Below, piece by piece: positions 8,451 through 16,512 of a stretch of 36,604 nucleotides of DNA. Position 1 is the first letter of the stretch. The number at the start of each line of letters is the position of its first letter. The translations under genes and the position numbers were made by a program. The stretch is taken from the NCBI GenBank assembly GCA_900539265.1, contig UQBM01000019.1, positions 1-36,604 on the forward strand, given 5' to 3'. The notes under the pieces were generated by a model that was not told the DNA's origin, did not search any database, and saw only the letters and a program-made list of their open reading frames with translations. This stretch comes from an uncultured Mollicutes bacterium (GTDB taxonomy: Bacteria; Bacillota_I; Bacilli_A; ML615J-28; CAG-313).

Positions 8451-9041
8451 TCAATTTTCCTTTACTAAATAATAATTATAAGTTTCATTCGTTAAATAAT
8501 AAACCTTTTTCTTATTTTGTCTTAAATATAAAATTGTATTTTCTAAGATTTTTATAACAGCTTGATCAAGACTTTTAAAAGCAATTTTTCTTGTTTCAAT
8601 CATTACTTGCTCTTTTCTAGTTATTTTTTCAATATAATCACTTACAAAAACAACTTTTTCTAATTTTGTCATATCCTTATGCCCAGTAGTATGATATTTA
8701 ATAGCATTTAAAACTTCAATATCATCAATACCATACTTTTCTTTAGCATATATTTCTCCTACAAAACTATGCCAAATTTGTGGATAATCCTTCAATAATT
8801 CCAATTCACTAGTATAGTATTTAGAAAGAATATCCCACATCGTCTTTTTATCTAATAGTTTTGCAATATCATGAAATGCGGAGGCAAGAATTATTTTTTT
8901 TTGCGAAATATTTAATTTATGAACATTATTGAGCGTAAGCGCCATCTCAATCACACCAATAGTATGATAATATCTTTGATGAACTATGCCATCAATTGTA
9001 AATTCCGTTTTAATTTTTTCTAATACATCTTTAATCATCAT
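8451..9041 (-). CDS. yqeK: HD-domain hydrolase YqeK (Ap4A hydrolase family)
   Basis: HD superfamily protein; characterised YqeK members symmetrically cleave diadenosine tetraphosphate to two ADP. The 196-residue protein shows the first His in HQRYYHTIGV, the HD pair in ASAFHDIAK, and later metal ligands around IWHSFVGE and IKYHTTGH, ending with DYIEKITR. It overlaps the end of yqeH by eleven bases and abuts rsfS. In B. subtilis nadD (yqeJ) precedes it; here nadD, yhbY and aroE are all missing between yqeH and yqeK. The TGA stop shows that this organism reads TGA as stop. Confidence 0.92.
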   Translation of the reverse strand: MMIKDVLEKIKTEFTIDGIVHQRYYHTIGVIEMALTLNNVHKLNISQKKIILASAFHDIAKLLDKKTMWDILSKYYTSELELLKDYPQIWHSFVGEIYAKEKYGIDDIEVLNAIKYHTTGHKDMTKLEKVVFVSDYIEKITRKEQVMIETRKIAFKSLDQAVIKILENTILYLRQNKKKVYYLTNETYNYYLVKEN

Positions 9042-10191
9042 TTATTATCTCAACATCAATCATTTCAAAAATATTCATTCTTACTTTTGCATCTAAACTA
9101 ACTAAGTGTACAAACCCAATACCAGAAATAAATAAATCACATGGTTTTTTTATTTCAAAATCTATATTTTTGGCATTATGAATTTTTGTCATTTCTTCAT
9201 TAGTAAAAGGTGGTGCCAATAGTTTTGTAATTTGTGAATTGAACAATTCATCGGCATTTATCGTTTTCGTTCTATGTATATATAATTCATTTGATACATA
9301 AAAACTCACGTTAATTTTTTCATGGCCACTAAAATCAAATCTAACTAAACCTCCTAAAAATATTGTTTGATTAGATTGTAATTGAAAGGTTCTAGGTTTA
9401 ATATACTTTTTAGGCATTAATATATTAATTGATTCTCCTTTAAGATATGCACAAAAATTATGAGGATTAATAATACCAGGCGTATCAATTAGAAAACTAT
9501 CATTATCAAGTGGCCATTTAATAAAATCAAGGGTCGTTTGAAATTGACTATTAGTAGTTATAACATCACTTTTATATCCTAAATAAAACCTACCAATTTG
9601 ATTCATCAATGTTGATTTACCGACACTAGCATGTCCTACTACATAACAATTGTTAAAGCGAACATCTCTTTTTCCAAAATGGTTAATCTTATTAGAATAT
9701 TTTATTTTTGTTACTTTTGAAATAATTTTATGGACAAATTGTTTATTTTTAACACTACCATACAAAATACTATCTAAATTTAATCTACTTTTTAAAACTA
9801 AATTCCTAATTATCTTATTAAACCTACTTAATTTGAAATCTCTAGGTAATAAATCAGTCTTATTAACAATAATAATAACTTTATTTGTACCAATACACTG
9901 CTCCAAATTAGGAATAAACCCTCCACTAATATCCATTATATCAATAAGTAACAAAATTAAAGCTTTTTCTTTTTTTATTAATTTCATCTTTTCATAGTAA
10001 TTATGTAAATTATTATCCACTTCATACTGAAGATTGTGATTTCTAATTTCATAACATCGTTTACAATAAACATCTTTTCCACGTTCAATTAATATGGCCT
10101 CAGACACATATCCTAATTGTTCAGGATTACTAGACTGAATAATTGTTCCACATCCTATACACCTACTCACTGTGATCACTACTCTTTCCAA
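9031..10191 (-). CDS. yqeH: Circularly permuted ribosome-assembly GTPase YqeH
   Basis: GTPase needed for 30S assembly in B. subtilis. It has an N-terminal treble-clef zinc finger (CIGCG near residue 11, CKRC later), then the permuted G-domain order: G4 NKTDLLP first, followed by G1 GHASVGKSTLMNQ and G3 DTPGI. The C-terminal part includes the family-typical KPRTFQLQSNQTIFLGG and LFISGIGFVHL. The start is uncertain: TTG at 10191 gives 386 residues, while GTG at 10179 or 10170 would put the zinc finger right at the N-terminus as in B. subtilis. All candidates overlap the yqeG end, indicating coupling. Confidence 0.95.
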   Translation of the reverse strand: MERVVITVSRCIGCGTIIQSSNPEQLGYVSEAILIERGKDVYCKRCYEIRNHNLQYEVDNNLHNYYEKMKLIKKEKALILLLIDIMDISGGFIPNLEQCIGTNKVIIIVNKTDLLPRDFKLSRFNKIIRNLVLKSRLNLDSILYGSVKNKQFVHKIISKVTKIKYSNKINHFGKRDVRFNNCYVVGHASVGKSTLMNQIGRFYLGYKSDVITTNSQFQTTLDFIKWPLDNDSFLIDTPGIINPHNFCAYLKGESINILMPKKYIKPRTFQLQSNQTIFLGGLVRFDFSGHEKINVSFYVSNELYIHRTKTINADELFNSQITKLLAPPFTNEEMTKIHNAKNIDFEIKKPCDLFISGIGFVHLVSLDAKVRMNIFEMIDVEIINDD

Positions 10192-10720
10192 TAATATTTC
10201 TAATTTCTAAAGCTTTTTTAGGATCTATTCGTTCTATTTTTCTTAAAATTCTTTCTTCTCTTAAACGATTAATTCTTGTATACCATCTTTCAGTCTTACG
10301 TGATATAGATTTTACTAAAATATTGGTTACACCAATTTTATTAGCACAAACAATGTCGGTTAAAAGCTGATCACCAATCATTACTATTTCATCCTTATTT
10401 AAATTATTTCTTTTAATAAAGGCACAAACCCTTTTGGTAAAGGGTTTTCTAGCAAGTGTTAAATAATCATTAACCTTAAACATTTCAACAAATTCTTTTA
10501 CTCTTTTTATCCGATTATTTGAAATAATATAAATCTTATAACCCATTTTGGTAAGTTTTTCATTAAGCATTAATTGTTTAGAATTGGGTTTAACATCCTC
10601 ATATGAGGCAATTGTATTATCTAAATCAAAAAGTATAACTTTTTTACCTTTTGCATATAATGTATCAAAATCAATATCATAGATTGACATGGATAAAAAA
10701 GTTGGAAGATATTTGTTCAC
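10163..10720 (-). CDS. yqeG: HAD-superfamily phosphatase YqeG
   Basis: HAD IIIA phosphatase of 185 residues. Motif I is FDLDNTIASY (about 31-40), motif II is YIISNNR, the motif III lysine is in the LARKP region, and motif IV is MIGDQLLTD. The substrate is not established for the family (YqeG/GEP4-like phosphatases; the eukaryotic relative dephosphorylates phosphatidylglycerol phosphate). It is the first gene of the leftward operon. The start is GTG at 10720 with an AAGGATG ribosome binding site and a good promoter just upstream. Confidence 0.93.
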   Translation of the reverse strand: MNKYLPTFLSMSIYDIDFDTLYAKGKKVILFDLDNTIASYEDVKPNSKQLMLNEKLTKMGYKIYIISNNRIKRVKEFVEMFKVNDYLTLARKPFTKRVCAFIKRNNLNKDEIVMIGDQLLTDIVCANKIGVTNILVKSISRKTERWYTRINRLREERILRKIERIDPKKALEIRNIIGKSSDHSE

Positions 10721-10747
10721 TAAATCACATCCTTATTATTCAGTAAC

Positions 10748-10776
10748 ATTATACTAAAATTTTTCCATTTTGTCTA
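10748..10776 (-). promoter_or_regulatory. Promoter of the yqeG operon
   Basis: On the minus strand TAGACA (10771-10776), 17-base spacer, TATAAT (10748-10753). The -35 overlaps a plus-strand TATAAT (10775-10780) that could be the -10 of the divergent sigK-like gene, although no good -35 was found for the latter. Confidence 0.75.
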
Positions 10777-10801
10777 TAATTTGGTTTTAAGGAGTGTTAA
10801 A

Positions 10802-11476
10802 TTGATTGAACTATTAACCTTAATGCTGTTACCTCTACTTGGTGCTATTAATTCACAAAATTTTCCTGATGTTTTATCAAGTGATGAGGAAACAAAATAT
10901 TTAGAAGCTTGGCGTAATAAAGACTTTGAAGCAAGAAATAAACTTATTGAACATAATTTAAGATTGGTGGCCCATATTGTCAAAAAATTTGAAAATACTG
11001 GTATTGATAAAGATGATTTATTATCTATTGGTACCTTTGGTCTAATTAAAGCCATTGATACATTTAATTTTGATGCAACTAATAAACTTGCAACTTATGC
11101 CGCAAGATGTATTGAAAACGAGATTTTAATGCATATAAGGAGTAATAAAAAAAGAAAAGATACAATGTCACTATACTCACCAATTGGTGAAGATAAAGAA
11201 GGAAATGAAATCAGACTATGTGATATTATCGAAGATCCAACACCTTCTATCAGCGATATTATAATTGAAGAAGAAAGAAATAAAAGAATTCATAAAGCAT
11301 TAAAAATTCTAAATAAACGTGAATATGAAATTATCTGTAGAAGATTTGGTCTTGATGGATACCAAGCCGAAACACAAAGAGAAATTGCTAAAAGTATGGG
11401 AATCAGCCGAAGTTATGTTTCTAGAATTGAAAAAAGGGTTTTAACAAAATTATATTTACATTTAAAAGAAGATTAA
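10802..11476 (+). CDS. sigK: Pro-sigma-K-like sporulation sigma factor
   Basis: A 224-residue sigma-70 family protein closest by recall to B. subtilis SigK (mother-cell late sporulation sigma). Shared landmarks: NFP-x-x-LSS-x-EE-x-KYLE, HNLRLVAHIVKKFENTG and DLLSIGTFGLIKAI (region 2), ATYAARCIENEILMHIR, PIGEDKEGNEI, and the region 4 helix-turn-helix TQREIAKSMGISRSYVSRIEKR. The first 18-20 residues are hydrophobic (L-L-T-L-M-L-L-P-L-L-G), matching the membrane-associated pro-sequence that SpoIVFB removes in B. subtilis. The start TTG at 10802 is set by AAGGAG seven bases upstream; the frame is open to 10781. SigE is the main alternative, but the PIGxDKEGNEI stretch favours SigK. No other sporulation regulator is in the window. 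Confidence 0.85.
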   Translation: MIELLTLMLLPLLGAINSQNFPDVLSSDEETKYLEAWRNKDFEARNKLIEHNLRLVAHIVKKFENTGIDKDDLLSIGTFGLIKAIDTFNFDATNKLATYAARCIENEILMHIRSNKKRKDTMSLYSPIGEDKEGNEIRLCDIIEDPTPSISDIIIEEERNKRIHKALKILNKREYEIICRRFGLDGYQAETQREIAKSMGISRSYVSRIEKRVLTKLYLHLKED

Positions 11477-11480
11477 TAAT

Positions 11481-11509
11481 TTGATATTTCTTATCCTTTA
11501 TTATATAAT
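11481..11509 (+). promoter_or_regulatory. Promoter of tcdA
   Basis: TTGATA (11481-11486), 17-base spacer, TATAAT (11504-11509), placed between the sigK-like stop and the tcdA ATG, so tcdA need not depend on sigK-like transcription. Confidence 0.75.
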
Positions 11510-11529
11510 TAATAATAGAGGTAAATGCT

Positions 11530-12276
11530 ATGAATGCTTTTTCGCGAAGTGAATTGTTATTATCAATTAATGGAATCAAAACATTAAAAAAGAAACATAT
11601 TGCTATTTTTGGACTTGGTGGGGTTGGAAGTTATATTGTTGAAACCCTCGCTAGATCTGGAATTGAACATTTTACTCTAATTGATGATGATGTCATTACA
11701 ATTTCAAATCTTAATCGTCAACTTTATGCTTTAACTTCAACTCTTAATAAAAAGAAGGTTGAAGTTGCCAAAAATAGGACTCTAGATATTAATCCAAACT
11801 GTCAAATTCAAATTTATGATACCTTTGTTTCCAAAGAAACTATTAATCGTTTTGATTTTAAAAATTTTGATTATATTATTGATGCTATTGACACAATTAG
11901 TGCCAAAATATTATTAATTGAAAAAGCAAAACTTTATGATATTCCGATTATTTCATCAATGGGAACTGGAAACAAATTAGATCCTAGGCAGTTTATGATT
12001 ACCGATATTAATCAAACAAAAATATGTCCTCTTGCTAGAGTAATAAGATATGAATTGAAAAAGAGAAATATCCAAAATGTAAAAGTCTTATATTCAACAG
12101 AAAAGCCTATAAATGTAACAAATTCTCATTTAGAACAAAAACTTTTACAACAAGAAAATCCTAATAAACATCAAATTCCTGGTAGTGTTGCTTTTGTACC
12201 TAGTGTTGCAGGAATATTAATTGCTAGAGAAGTAATTTTTGATTTATTAACTAAAGAGACTATAAAATTATCTTAA
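11530..12276 (+). CDS. tcdA: tRNA threonylcarbamoyladenosine dehydratase
   Basis: E1-like ThiF/MoeB-fold enzyme that uses ATP to cyclise t6A37 to ct6A37 in tRNAs reading ANN codons. The 248-residue protein shows the nucleotide-binding loop FGLGGVGSYIVETLARSG (29-46), the ATP-contacting D-D-D-V-I-x-x-SNLNRQ segment, the central DAIDTISAK, and SSMGTGNKLDP typical of TcdA/YgdL. The catalytic-type Cys is in TKICPLARVIR. It lacks the CxxC zinc pairs of MoeB/ThiF, which also fits TcdA. ATG at 11530 has AGAGGT upstream. Rightward gene with its own promoter and terminator. Confidence 0.92.
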   Translation: MNAFSRSELLLSINGIKTLKKKHIAIFGLGGVGSYIVETLARSGIEHFTLIDDDVITISNLNRQLYALTSTLNKKKVEVAKNRTLDINPNCQIQIYDTFVSKETINRFDFKNFDYIIDAIDTISAKILLIEKAKLYDIPIISSMGTGNKLDPRQFMITDINQTKICPLARVIRYELKKRNIQNVKVLYSTEKPINVTNSHLEQKLLQQENPNKHQIPGSVAFVPSVAGILIAREVIFDLLTKETIKLS

Positions 12277-12380
12277 TTGATTTTTACTATTTTATTATAA
12301 AAGGAGAAAAGTATTAAAAAAATATTTTTTCTAATAAAAAACTACTGACAAAATCTAAACCTAACTTTATCAGCAATCTC

Positions 12381-12412
12381 AAAGAGTTTTGTAATACTCA
12401 AAACTCTTTTTT
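12381..12412 (+). terminator. Terminator of tcdA
   Basis: AAAGAGTTTTG, seven-base loop, CAAAACTCTTT, then T residues on the plus strand: an 11-bp perfect stem about 105 bases after the tcdA stop. Confidence 0.85.
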
Positions 12413-13136
12413 ATTTACTTTTAAATTTTACCCATCATTACTTTTCATATTTATTTAATATAATTCCACTATCTTTCACTAGATGTAAGATTACGATAAT
12501 AATAAATGATAGGTCTTAAAATTCATCATAAACTTCTATAAGTAGATTACCATATTACAATAGTTTTCGTTTTCTAATATGTAATATCTTCTTTTCACTT
12601 ATGGAATTTTTACCATTTTTACAAAAAATTTTTATTTGAAGCAATTTTTCTCGATTTTCTAACAAATGTCTTAGATTGTTAATAACCAATTTAATATTTA
12701 TAAAGAAAATCTACCCTTCCTACTAAATTTTATCAATTAAACTTGCACCTTCAAAAAGAAACAATAGAAAATCCTCGTTATTATTCTTTATATTATGATT
12801 AAAAAATAGCATTTTGAAAAATCTAATACATCAACAACTATTATTTTAAAATGGTTATTACTTCTCCATTCTAATAATTGAATCATATTTTCTACATAGA
12901 TATGATTTCTAGATTTGTTTGATATAACAATATTCCTAATATTTCTCCCATAATTGCCATAACCATCGGTATTGTTTTTTACTTCTTTTGTCCTTATCTT
13001 CTTTTTTAGATGTAATTTTCAATTTTTTTCTTTTAAAAAATAAAAACATAGTAAATATAGTAATCCAATTTTTAGAATCACTTAAAATCTAATATGTTTT
13101 TCTAATGTACTAAATTATAACGATGTCGCAATCAAT
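12413..13136. other. Gene-free, apparently decayed stretch
   Basis: With the two flanking terminators, about 920 bases (12277-13196) hold no convincing gene. An AAAGGAG at about 12300 is followed by a short I-K-K-I-F-F-L-I-K-N-Y open stretch without a normal start codon. On the minus strand between about 12790 and 13020 there is an open stretch of roughly 75 codons with no proper start and no family I recognise (it contains DGYGNYGRNIRNIV). Base composition is somewhat richer in C than other spacers, consistent with a former gene. No tRNA, IS ends or CRISPR repeats were seen. Confidence 0.5.
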
Positions 13137-13173
13137 AAAAAAGTTAGTTACCTTATATTTTTAGTAACTAACT
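13137..13173 (-). terminator. Terminator of greA-mtnN
   Basis: AGTTAGTTAC / GTAACTAACT (10 bp) followed on the minus strand by six T, 24 bases after the mtnN stop. Confidence 0.85.
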
Positions 13174-13196
13174 CAATATAATAATTTTGTTTATCA

Positions 13197-13877
13197 TTAA
13201 CCATTTATAATCTTTAAAACACAATTTAAAACCTTATTTGCAGCTTCAATTGAAAAATAATTATAATCAAAAGCATCAGTAGAGCCAATTATATCTGAAA
13301 TAGCCCTAATAATTACATATTTTGTTTTATTTATTGTGCAAACTTGTGCAACTGCTGCAGATTCCATATCAAAAGCAATTACTTCATAGATGGGAAATCT
13401 TTGTTTAACTAAATCATTCGTTTTATCATAATCATAAACAAATTGATCTCCAGATAATATTGTTCCAAACTTATACTCTATTTCATTTATCATTTCAAAA
13501 TTAGGTTTAAAATATTCATCAAATCCTTCTATTTGTCCATATTTATATGCACCAGCTGCTTGACATGTCATATCAACATCAGCATACACTACTTTATCAG
13601 CAACAACAATATCAAGTGGTTTTAAATCTTTTTGATATCCTCCTGCAATTCCTGTATTAATAATTAAATATGGATTGAAATGCTCAATTAGTAAAATAGT
13701 TGTAATTGCAGCATTCACTTTACCAATTCCCGCTATTGCAAATATCACTTTATTGTTATTAAAATTTCCCTCATAAAACTTAATATTGCATATTTGGTGA
13801 ATTTTCAAATTATTCATTTTTGATTTTAATAAAGCAACTTCTTTTTCCATTGCCACAATTATGCCATATGTTTTCAT
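13197..13877 (-). CDS. mtnN: 5'-methylthioadenosine/S-adenosylhomocysteine nucleosidase
   Basis: Hydrolyses MTA and SAH to adenine and the ribosyl-thio product, clearing the by-products of SAM-dependent methylation. The 226-residue length is normal. Visible motifs: GIIVAMEKEVALL with the catalytic-type Glu near residue 12, IINTGIAGGYQKDL, VVADKVVYADVDMT, and the nucleoside-binding FDMESAAVAQVC followed by IRAISDIIG with the catalytic Asp. The ATG follows the greA stop directly. In B. subtilis mtnN also lies near greA and the yrrMNO (trmR-trhP1-trhP2) genes; TrmR produces SAH here, so the association makes biochemical sense. Confidence 0.95.
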   Translation of the reverse strand: MKTYGIIVAMEKEVALLKSKMNNLKIHQICNIKFYEGNFNNNKVIFAIAGIGKVNAAITTILLIEHFNPYLIINTGIAGGYQKDLKPLDIVVADKVVYADVDMTCQAAGAYKYGQIEGFDEYFKPNFEMINEIEYKFGTILSGDQFVYDYDKTNDLVKQRFPIYEVIAFDMESAAVAQVCTINKTKYVIIRAISDIIGSTDAFDYNYFSIEAANKVLNCVLKIING

Positions 13878-14384
13878 TTATTTCTTTTTAACACTTTTTG
13901 CTTTTTTTCCAAGTTCTTCAGCAATATCAATTATTTTTACTTCAAATTTTTCACCATCTTCAGTATTAACTAAAACCTTATCACCAATTTTAGCATGTAA
14001 AATTACTTTACCTAATGGAGATTCATCGGATATTTTTTGTTCAAGAGGATTTGCTTGTACAGTACCAACAAGTTGGTATACTTCTTCTTCAGAACCTTCT
14101 TCATCTAAAAATTTTACTGTAATATATTTACCTAAATTTGTTTTTTCATCCTCTGTTATTAAAACATAGTTATTTAAAATATTTTCAACTTCCTTAAGTT
14201 GTGCTGCAATGATTGCTTGATTATTACGAGCCGCATCATAATCAGCATTTTCTGATAAATCTCCTTGTGATCTTGCTTCTTGCAAAGCAATAATATTTTT
14301 TCTTTCAGCTTCTTTTAATTCTGTATGTTTTTTTAATTGTTCTTCATAACCTTCTTTGGTTAAATATATTTTTTGTTGTGCCAT
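13878..14384 (-). CDS. greA: Transcription elongation factor GreA
   Basis: Binds RNA polymerase and stimulates cleavage of backtracked transcripts. The 168-residue protein begins with the coiled-coil domain (KIYLTKEGYEEQLKK...), whose tip carries the acidic pair in the GDLSENADYDAAR motif, followed by the C-terminal FKBP-like domain (IGDKVLVNTEDGEKFEVKI). The tail is lysine-rich (KKAKSVKKK), slightly longer than usual. It has its own promoter after trhP2 and is immediately followed by mtnN. Confidence 0.97.
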   Translation of the reverse strand: MAQQKIYLTKEGYEEQLKKHTELKEAERKNIIALQEARSQGDLSENADYDAARNNQAIIAAQLKEVENILNNYVLITEDEKTNLGKYITVKFLDEEGSEEEVYQLVGTVQANPLEQKISDESPLGKVILHAKIGDKVLVNTEDGEKFEVKIIDIAEELGKKAKSVKKK

Positions 14385-14412
14385 ATAGACCCACCTTTCT
14401 TTAATGCATTTA

Positions 14413-14442
14413 ATTATAACATATTTAATCTTTTTTTGGCAA
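14413..14442 (-). promoter_or_regulatory. Promoter of greA-mtnN
   Basis: On the minus strand TTGCCA (14437-14442), 18-base spacer, TATAAT (14413-14418), in the 66-base gap between trhP2 and greA. An AAGGTGG ribosome binding site follows. Confidence 0.7.
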
Positions 14443-14450
14443 GTAAATCA

Positions 14451-15656
14451 TTACTTAACTTTTCTCATCATATCATGTCTTTTTACTAATACTGGCATAT
14501 AAATTAACAATTTTTGCAAGGGATGTCTTGCCACATCAATTTCCTCTTTGGTTTCATAATCAATAATTTTTTCTATTTTTATTATTGTATTATCTAATGT
14601 TGGACCAAATAGTTCAACGATATCACCTTTAGCAAAATAATTACGTTGCTCAACTAAAGCCATTTGTTTCTTTAAATCATAATCCAAAATATATCCAATA
14701 TATTCTTTGGTTGGATGTTCCTCTCTTGTGTCATATAATTGTTCTGTTGGTTTAACTATTCCTTCAAAAAAACCAATACTTGTGAGACGATTTTCAGCTT
14801 TATTTATTTCTTTAATATATTGATTAAATTGCTCATTACTAATATTATGATTAACATAATATTCATCAATTAACTTGCGATAACATCTAACAACTGTAGC
14901 AAGATAATAAGATGATTTCATTCGGCCCTCAATTTTTAGTGAAGAAACTCCTAAATCAATTAATTTTGGAATTTGTTTTAAAGCCATTAAATCTTTAGAA
15001 CCCATATTAAAATATTGATTTTTAGGTGGCAATTTTTTATTTCCTTTATATAAAATATAATTCCACCGACACGAGTGAGCACACCCACCTCGATTTGCAT
15101 CACGATTAGTCAAATGATTACTCAATACACATCTACCTGAATAACTTGAACACATTCCACCATGAATAAAAACCTCCAATTCAAGACTAGACTCTTTTTT
15201 TATCATTTCAATTTCCTTTAAACTAACTTCTCTTGCAAGAACAACTCTTTGACAACCAATATGTTCATAAAAAGATATAGCTTTACTATTTGTAATTGAC
15301 ATTTGCGTAGATACATGTCTTTCCATATTAGGAACCAAAGTTTTTGCTCTTTCAATAATAGTTAGACTTGAAGTAATAATTGCATCAACTTTCATTTCAT
15401 TTAAAACTAGTAAATATTCATCAAGATTATCCATATCTTCATCATGAGGAATAATATTAGTTGTTACATAAACTTTTTTATTTCTTTCATGAGCGAACTT
15501 ACAAATTTCCTTTATATCATTAAGTTCAAAATTAGATGCTCTAGCTCGAAGACTAAACTTTTTGCCACCAATATATACAGCATCTGCTCCATATATTAAA
15601 GCAATTTTGGCTTTCTCTAAATTTCCAGCAGGAGCTAATAATTCAATCTTATCCAT
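14451..15656 (-). CDS. trhP2: U32 family tRNA hydroxylation protein TrhP2 (YrrO)
   Basis: U32 'peptidase' family protein; in B. subtilis TrhP1/TrhP2 use prephenate for 5-hydroxylation of uridine 34 in tRNA. The 401-residue protein opens with ELLAPAGNLEKAKIALIYGADAVYIGG, has the U32 signature EVFIHGGMCSSYSGRC followed by RDANRGGCAHSCRW (cysteine-rich, likely iron-sulfur or metal site), GSKDLMALKQIPKLIDLGVSSLKIEGRMKS and the C-terminal beta domain. The ATG overlaps the trhP1 end by eight bases. Gene order trmR-trhP1-trhP2 matches B. subtilis yrrMNO, which separates it from the RlhA/TrhP-like peptidases of other contexts; udk, present in B. subtilis before greA, is absent. Confidence 0.9.
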   Translation of the reverse strand: MDKIELLAPAGNLEKAKIALIYGADAVYIGGKKFSLRARASNFELNDIKEICKFAHERNKKVYVTTNIIPHDEDMDNLDEYLLVLNEMKVDAIITSSLTIIERAKTLVPNMERHVSTQMSITNSKAISFYEHIGCQRVVLAREVSLKEIEMIKKESSLELEVFIHGGMCSSYSGRCVLSNHLTNRDANRGGCAHSCRWNYILYKGNKKLPPKNQYFNMGSKDLMALKQIPKLIDLGVSSLKIEGRMKSSYYLATVVRCYRKLIDEYYVNHNISNEQFNQYIKEINKAENRLTSIGFFEGIVKPTEQLYDTREEHPTKEYIGYILDYDLKKQMALVEQRNYFAKGDIVELFGPTLDNTIIKIEKIIDYETKEEIDVARHPLQKLLIYMPVLVKRHDMMRKVK

Positions 15657-16512
15657 TATTTGTTACCTCATCCTTTAATAAGACAGATTTTTCTTTCATA
15701 ATACCTTTATATAAAATATCATAACATAAAGAAATAAAACTTGAATCATCATTTAAATAACCATTCACAACTTTTTCAAACAATGATGTTTTCATATCAA
15801 CACAACTTATAATAGCATAGTCAACCTTTTGTAACTTATTTAATTCATCATATAAATAGCAAAATTTAGGTTCATATAAATAACTACCATACTGATCTTC
15901 ATAGAAATGATAAAAATCATTTCTATACTCTTCTTTTAAATAATAATTTTTCTCATCATATTTATAATGTAAATTTCGATATAAGAAATAATTTTTTAAT
16001 AAAGGTCTTTTAGAATAAAAAATAATTGATTTTCCAAATCCATAAATTATGACTGGTTGTTTTACTTTAGATAATAATTTTTCTATTTCACTATATGCTA
16101 TCTGATTTGAAACTACAACATATTTATTTAATGATGAAAAAGCATTAACATCATCAGCATTTGTCATATAAGTATTTGCATCATACACAAGTTTATCTTG
16201 ATATCCCCATTCTTTAATAATTTCATATACACCTAAATCTGAATAAAAAATAAATTTAATCTTTTCCCACTTTAATTTTGATAAAATTTCTTTCAAATTT
16301 TTTAATTCTTCTTCATGAAAAATTCTTGTTATTTTTAAAGATATTATTGAACTATTAAGTTTTCCTAAATAATTATTTAATGTATCAAGATTCATTTTAA
16401 ATATTAAACCACTACTTAATTCCTCTAATCCCACCATTATATCCGTAACTTTAGCATTTTTAAGCAATTTTCTAAATTGAGTTATGTTTTTTGGTTCAAT
16501 TATATACTTCAT
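15649..16512 (-). CDS. trhP1: U32-related tRNA hydroxylation protein TrhP1 (YrrN)
   Basis: Partner of TrhP2 in forming 5-hydroxyuridine 34. The 287-residue protein is much more diverged than TrhP2, as is normal for YrrN: a TIM-barrel-like pattern with IISLKITRIFHEEELKN and YDANTYMTNADDVNAF, and a shortened C-terminal half without the full cysteine cluster. It overlaps trmR by four bases and trhP2 by eight bases, so the three genes form a coupled unit. The assignment rests mainly on this position between trmR and trhP2. Confidence 0.8.
   Translation of the reverse strand: MKYIIEPKNITQFRKLLKNAKVTDIMVGLEELSSGLIFKMNLDTLNNYLGKLNSSIISLKITRIFHEEELKNLKEILSKLKWEKIKFIFYSDLGVYEIIKEWGYQDKLVYDANTYMTNADDVNAFSSLNKYVVVSNQIAYSEIEKLLSKVKQPVIIYGFGKSIIFYSKRPLLKNYFLYRNLHYKYDEKNYYLKEEYRNDFYHFYEDQYGSYLYEPKFCYLYDELNKLQKVDYAIISCVDMKTSLFEKVVNGYLNDDSSFISLCYDILYKGIMKEKSVLLKDEVTNNG

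Noticed and set aside
12290..12350. AAAGGAG followed by I-K-K-I-F-F-L-I-K-N-Y
   Set aside because: It lacks ATG/GTG/TTG and ends after eleven codons; possibly the scar of a signal peptide, but too short to call.
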